DNA of 64,000 nucleotides. It comes from Monodelphis domestica. Taxonomy: Eukaryota > Chordata > Mammalia > Didelphimorphia > Didelphidae. Below the pieces are notes generated by a model. That model had not been told where the DNA came from. It saw nothing but the letters and a program-made list of their open reading frames with translations, and did no database searches. Shown one piece after another: positions 63,250-64,000 of the stretch (positions are counted from its first letter, which is position 1; each line of letters opens with the position of its first letter). Location: contig NC_077227.1 in assembly GCF_027887165.1 (NCBI RefSeq), forward strand, positions 352,875,110 to 352,939,109, read 5' to 3'. The position numbers and the translations under genes are program-made.

Positions 63250-64000
63250 TCTTAGAACTATTTAATAACCAGCCCTAATCTCTGTCTTGATATCCACTCT
63301 TGCATCACCAATTGCCCATTAGACATTAATGAAATGGATATCCCATAGGCATCTCCAATCTACCATGCCTAACAATGAAATTAATTATATTTTCCCCTAA
63401 ACCTTTCCCTCTTTTGAACTTTTCTATTGCTTCTGAGAACACTACTATCCTTTCAATCATTTAAGCTCACAACTTGGGTTTCATTCTCAACTTCTCACTT
63501 ATACTCAGTCCACCCATCCAAGCTCTTTTTCTACCTTCCTAACATCTCTTAGATACTCCCCCTTCTTCCCACTTACAGAGCTGCACATCAGCTGTTATCA
63601 CCTTGTGCCTGAACTATTTTAATGTCCTGCAATTTGATGTCCTGCTTTGTCTTTCTCTACTCTGGTTCAATCTCCACTTACTTGCCAAAGTGATTTTCCG
63701 AAAGCTCAGGTCTGATTGTATCTCCTCTCTATTCAACAAACTCTAGTGACCCCCCAATTATATCCAGGATAAAATATAAAATCCTTTGTTTGGTTTCTAA
63801 AGCCTTTCTTTTTAAGCCTTGTCTCATTTCTACTTTTTCTAGTTTTCTTACACATACTCTCTGGCTCCAGCTTCTTTGCTAGTCCTTGAACATGACATTC
63901 CATCTATCTCCCAACCCTGTAACTTTTCATTGACTGTCCAACAGACTTGGAATATCCTTTCTTTTTCCTTAACTTCCCTAACTTCTAGCTTCTATGGCTT
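61165..64000 (+). repeat. Long L2 LINE copy, endonuclease region to near the 3' end, cut by the window edge
   Basis: About 2.8 kb of L2 in sense. At 61424-61453 a frame reads 'LTESWLSPDD', the AP-endonuclease motif (LTETWL) of CR1/L2 elements. 'ctaatatttattgacctttagg' and 'acaagttcagtgcctgactta' follow as in L2. The RT region lies at about 62640-63060. 'ctatcctttcaatcatttaa', 'ctttgtgcctgaac'-like text ('ccttgtgcctgaactatttt') and 'cctttgtttggtttctaaag' lead to the 3' part. Stops and indels interrupt every frame, so the copy is dead. It is the most complete L2 in the window. Confidence 0.85.
63105..63250. repeat. A+T-rich microsatellite, (TA)n with flanking ATC-type units
   Basis: A (TA)n run of about 16 units lies at 63215-63247, preceded by degenerate 'tatatcat' repeats. 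It sits inside the L2. Confidence 0.9.

Noticed and set aside
63050..63250. 66-codon minus-strand frame rich in Ile and Tyr
   Set aside because: It is the translation of the (TA)n microsatellite.
1..64000. A prokaryotic-style operon, phage or defence system
   Set aside because: The DNA is plainly mammalian. No ribosome-binding sites, gene clusters or long coding frames exist.

Overview
This window is nuclear DNA from a marsupial. The best guess is an American opossum such as Monodelphis, but the species is not proven. The evidence is the repeat content. There are two abundant families of tRNA-headed SINEs of marsupial type, ancient L2 and L3/CR1 LINEs, MIR/CORE-SINEs, marsupial-style L1 3' ends and several hAT DNA transposons. 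The DNA is A+T-rich and CpG-poor. I found no host protein-coding gene that I can support. The longest open frames fall in microsatellites, transposon remnants or unique DNA and have no recognisable domains. The window is therefore intergenic or deep-intronic.

Layout. 0-5.7 kb holds an L2/MIR/SINE mosaic, an L1 3' end and a U6 snRNA fused to a SINE-like body; the whole unit is bounded by a 12-bp target-site duplication. 5.7-10.4 kb holds two old, 5'-truncated L1 copies lying head to head. 10.4-16.6 kb holds T-rich DNA with a (CT)31 tract, then an L2 carrying two nested SINEs, a SINE related to the U6-linked body, and a hAT fragment. 16.6-23.6 kb is mostly unique DNA with L2, L3 and MIR relics. 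23.6-24.5 kb is a 904-bp hAT transposon with an 8-bp target duplication and a frameshifted transposase C-terminus. 24.5-37 kb is dense in L2 3' ends, SINEs and two small hAT MITEs. 37-44 kb holds a SINE whose 3' tail is tandemly amplified and which is split by a MITE, several unique GC-richer blocks, and an L1 carrying a nested LTR. 44-53 kb is dominated by one antisense L2 stretched over about 5 kb by insertion of a SINE, a 2.4-kb L1, a second RTE-like SINE and a solo LTR. 53-57.5 kb holds an L3/CR1 copy and then an L2 copy, both with nested SINEs. 57.5-61.2 kb is unique DNA followed by an antisense LTR. 61.2-64 kb is a long L2 copy that runs from its endonuclease region off the right edge.

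There is no operon or pathway here. What the window records is the order of insertion: L2, L3 and MIR form the oldest layer, old L1s and hAT elements come next, and LTRs, younger L1s and tRNA-SINEs were inserted last. The unique blocks between repeats (16.6-17.7, 25.4-25.7, 31.3-31.7, 38.1-38.6, 39.0-39.6, 43.4-43.9, 55.2-55.4 and 57.5-58.5 kb) are where regulatory function is most likely. One exon-like segment at 46.62-46.70 kb is worth testing.

Naming convention used below. 'SINE type A' is the tRNA-headed SINE whose 3' half reads like 'ggagaaggaaatggcaaacc...gccaagaaaacccc'. 'SINE type B' has the 3' half 'cttctgccttggagccaata...attctaagacagaaggtaagg'. Both are standard marsupial SINEs, and exact library names are not asserted. 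Coordinates of repeats are read by eye and may be off by 5-30 bases unless target duplications are given.
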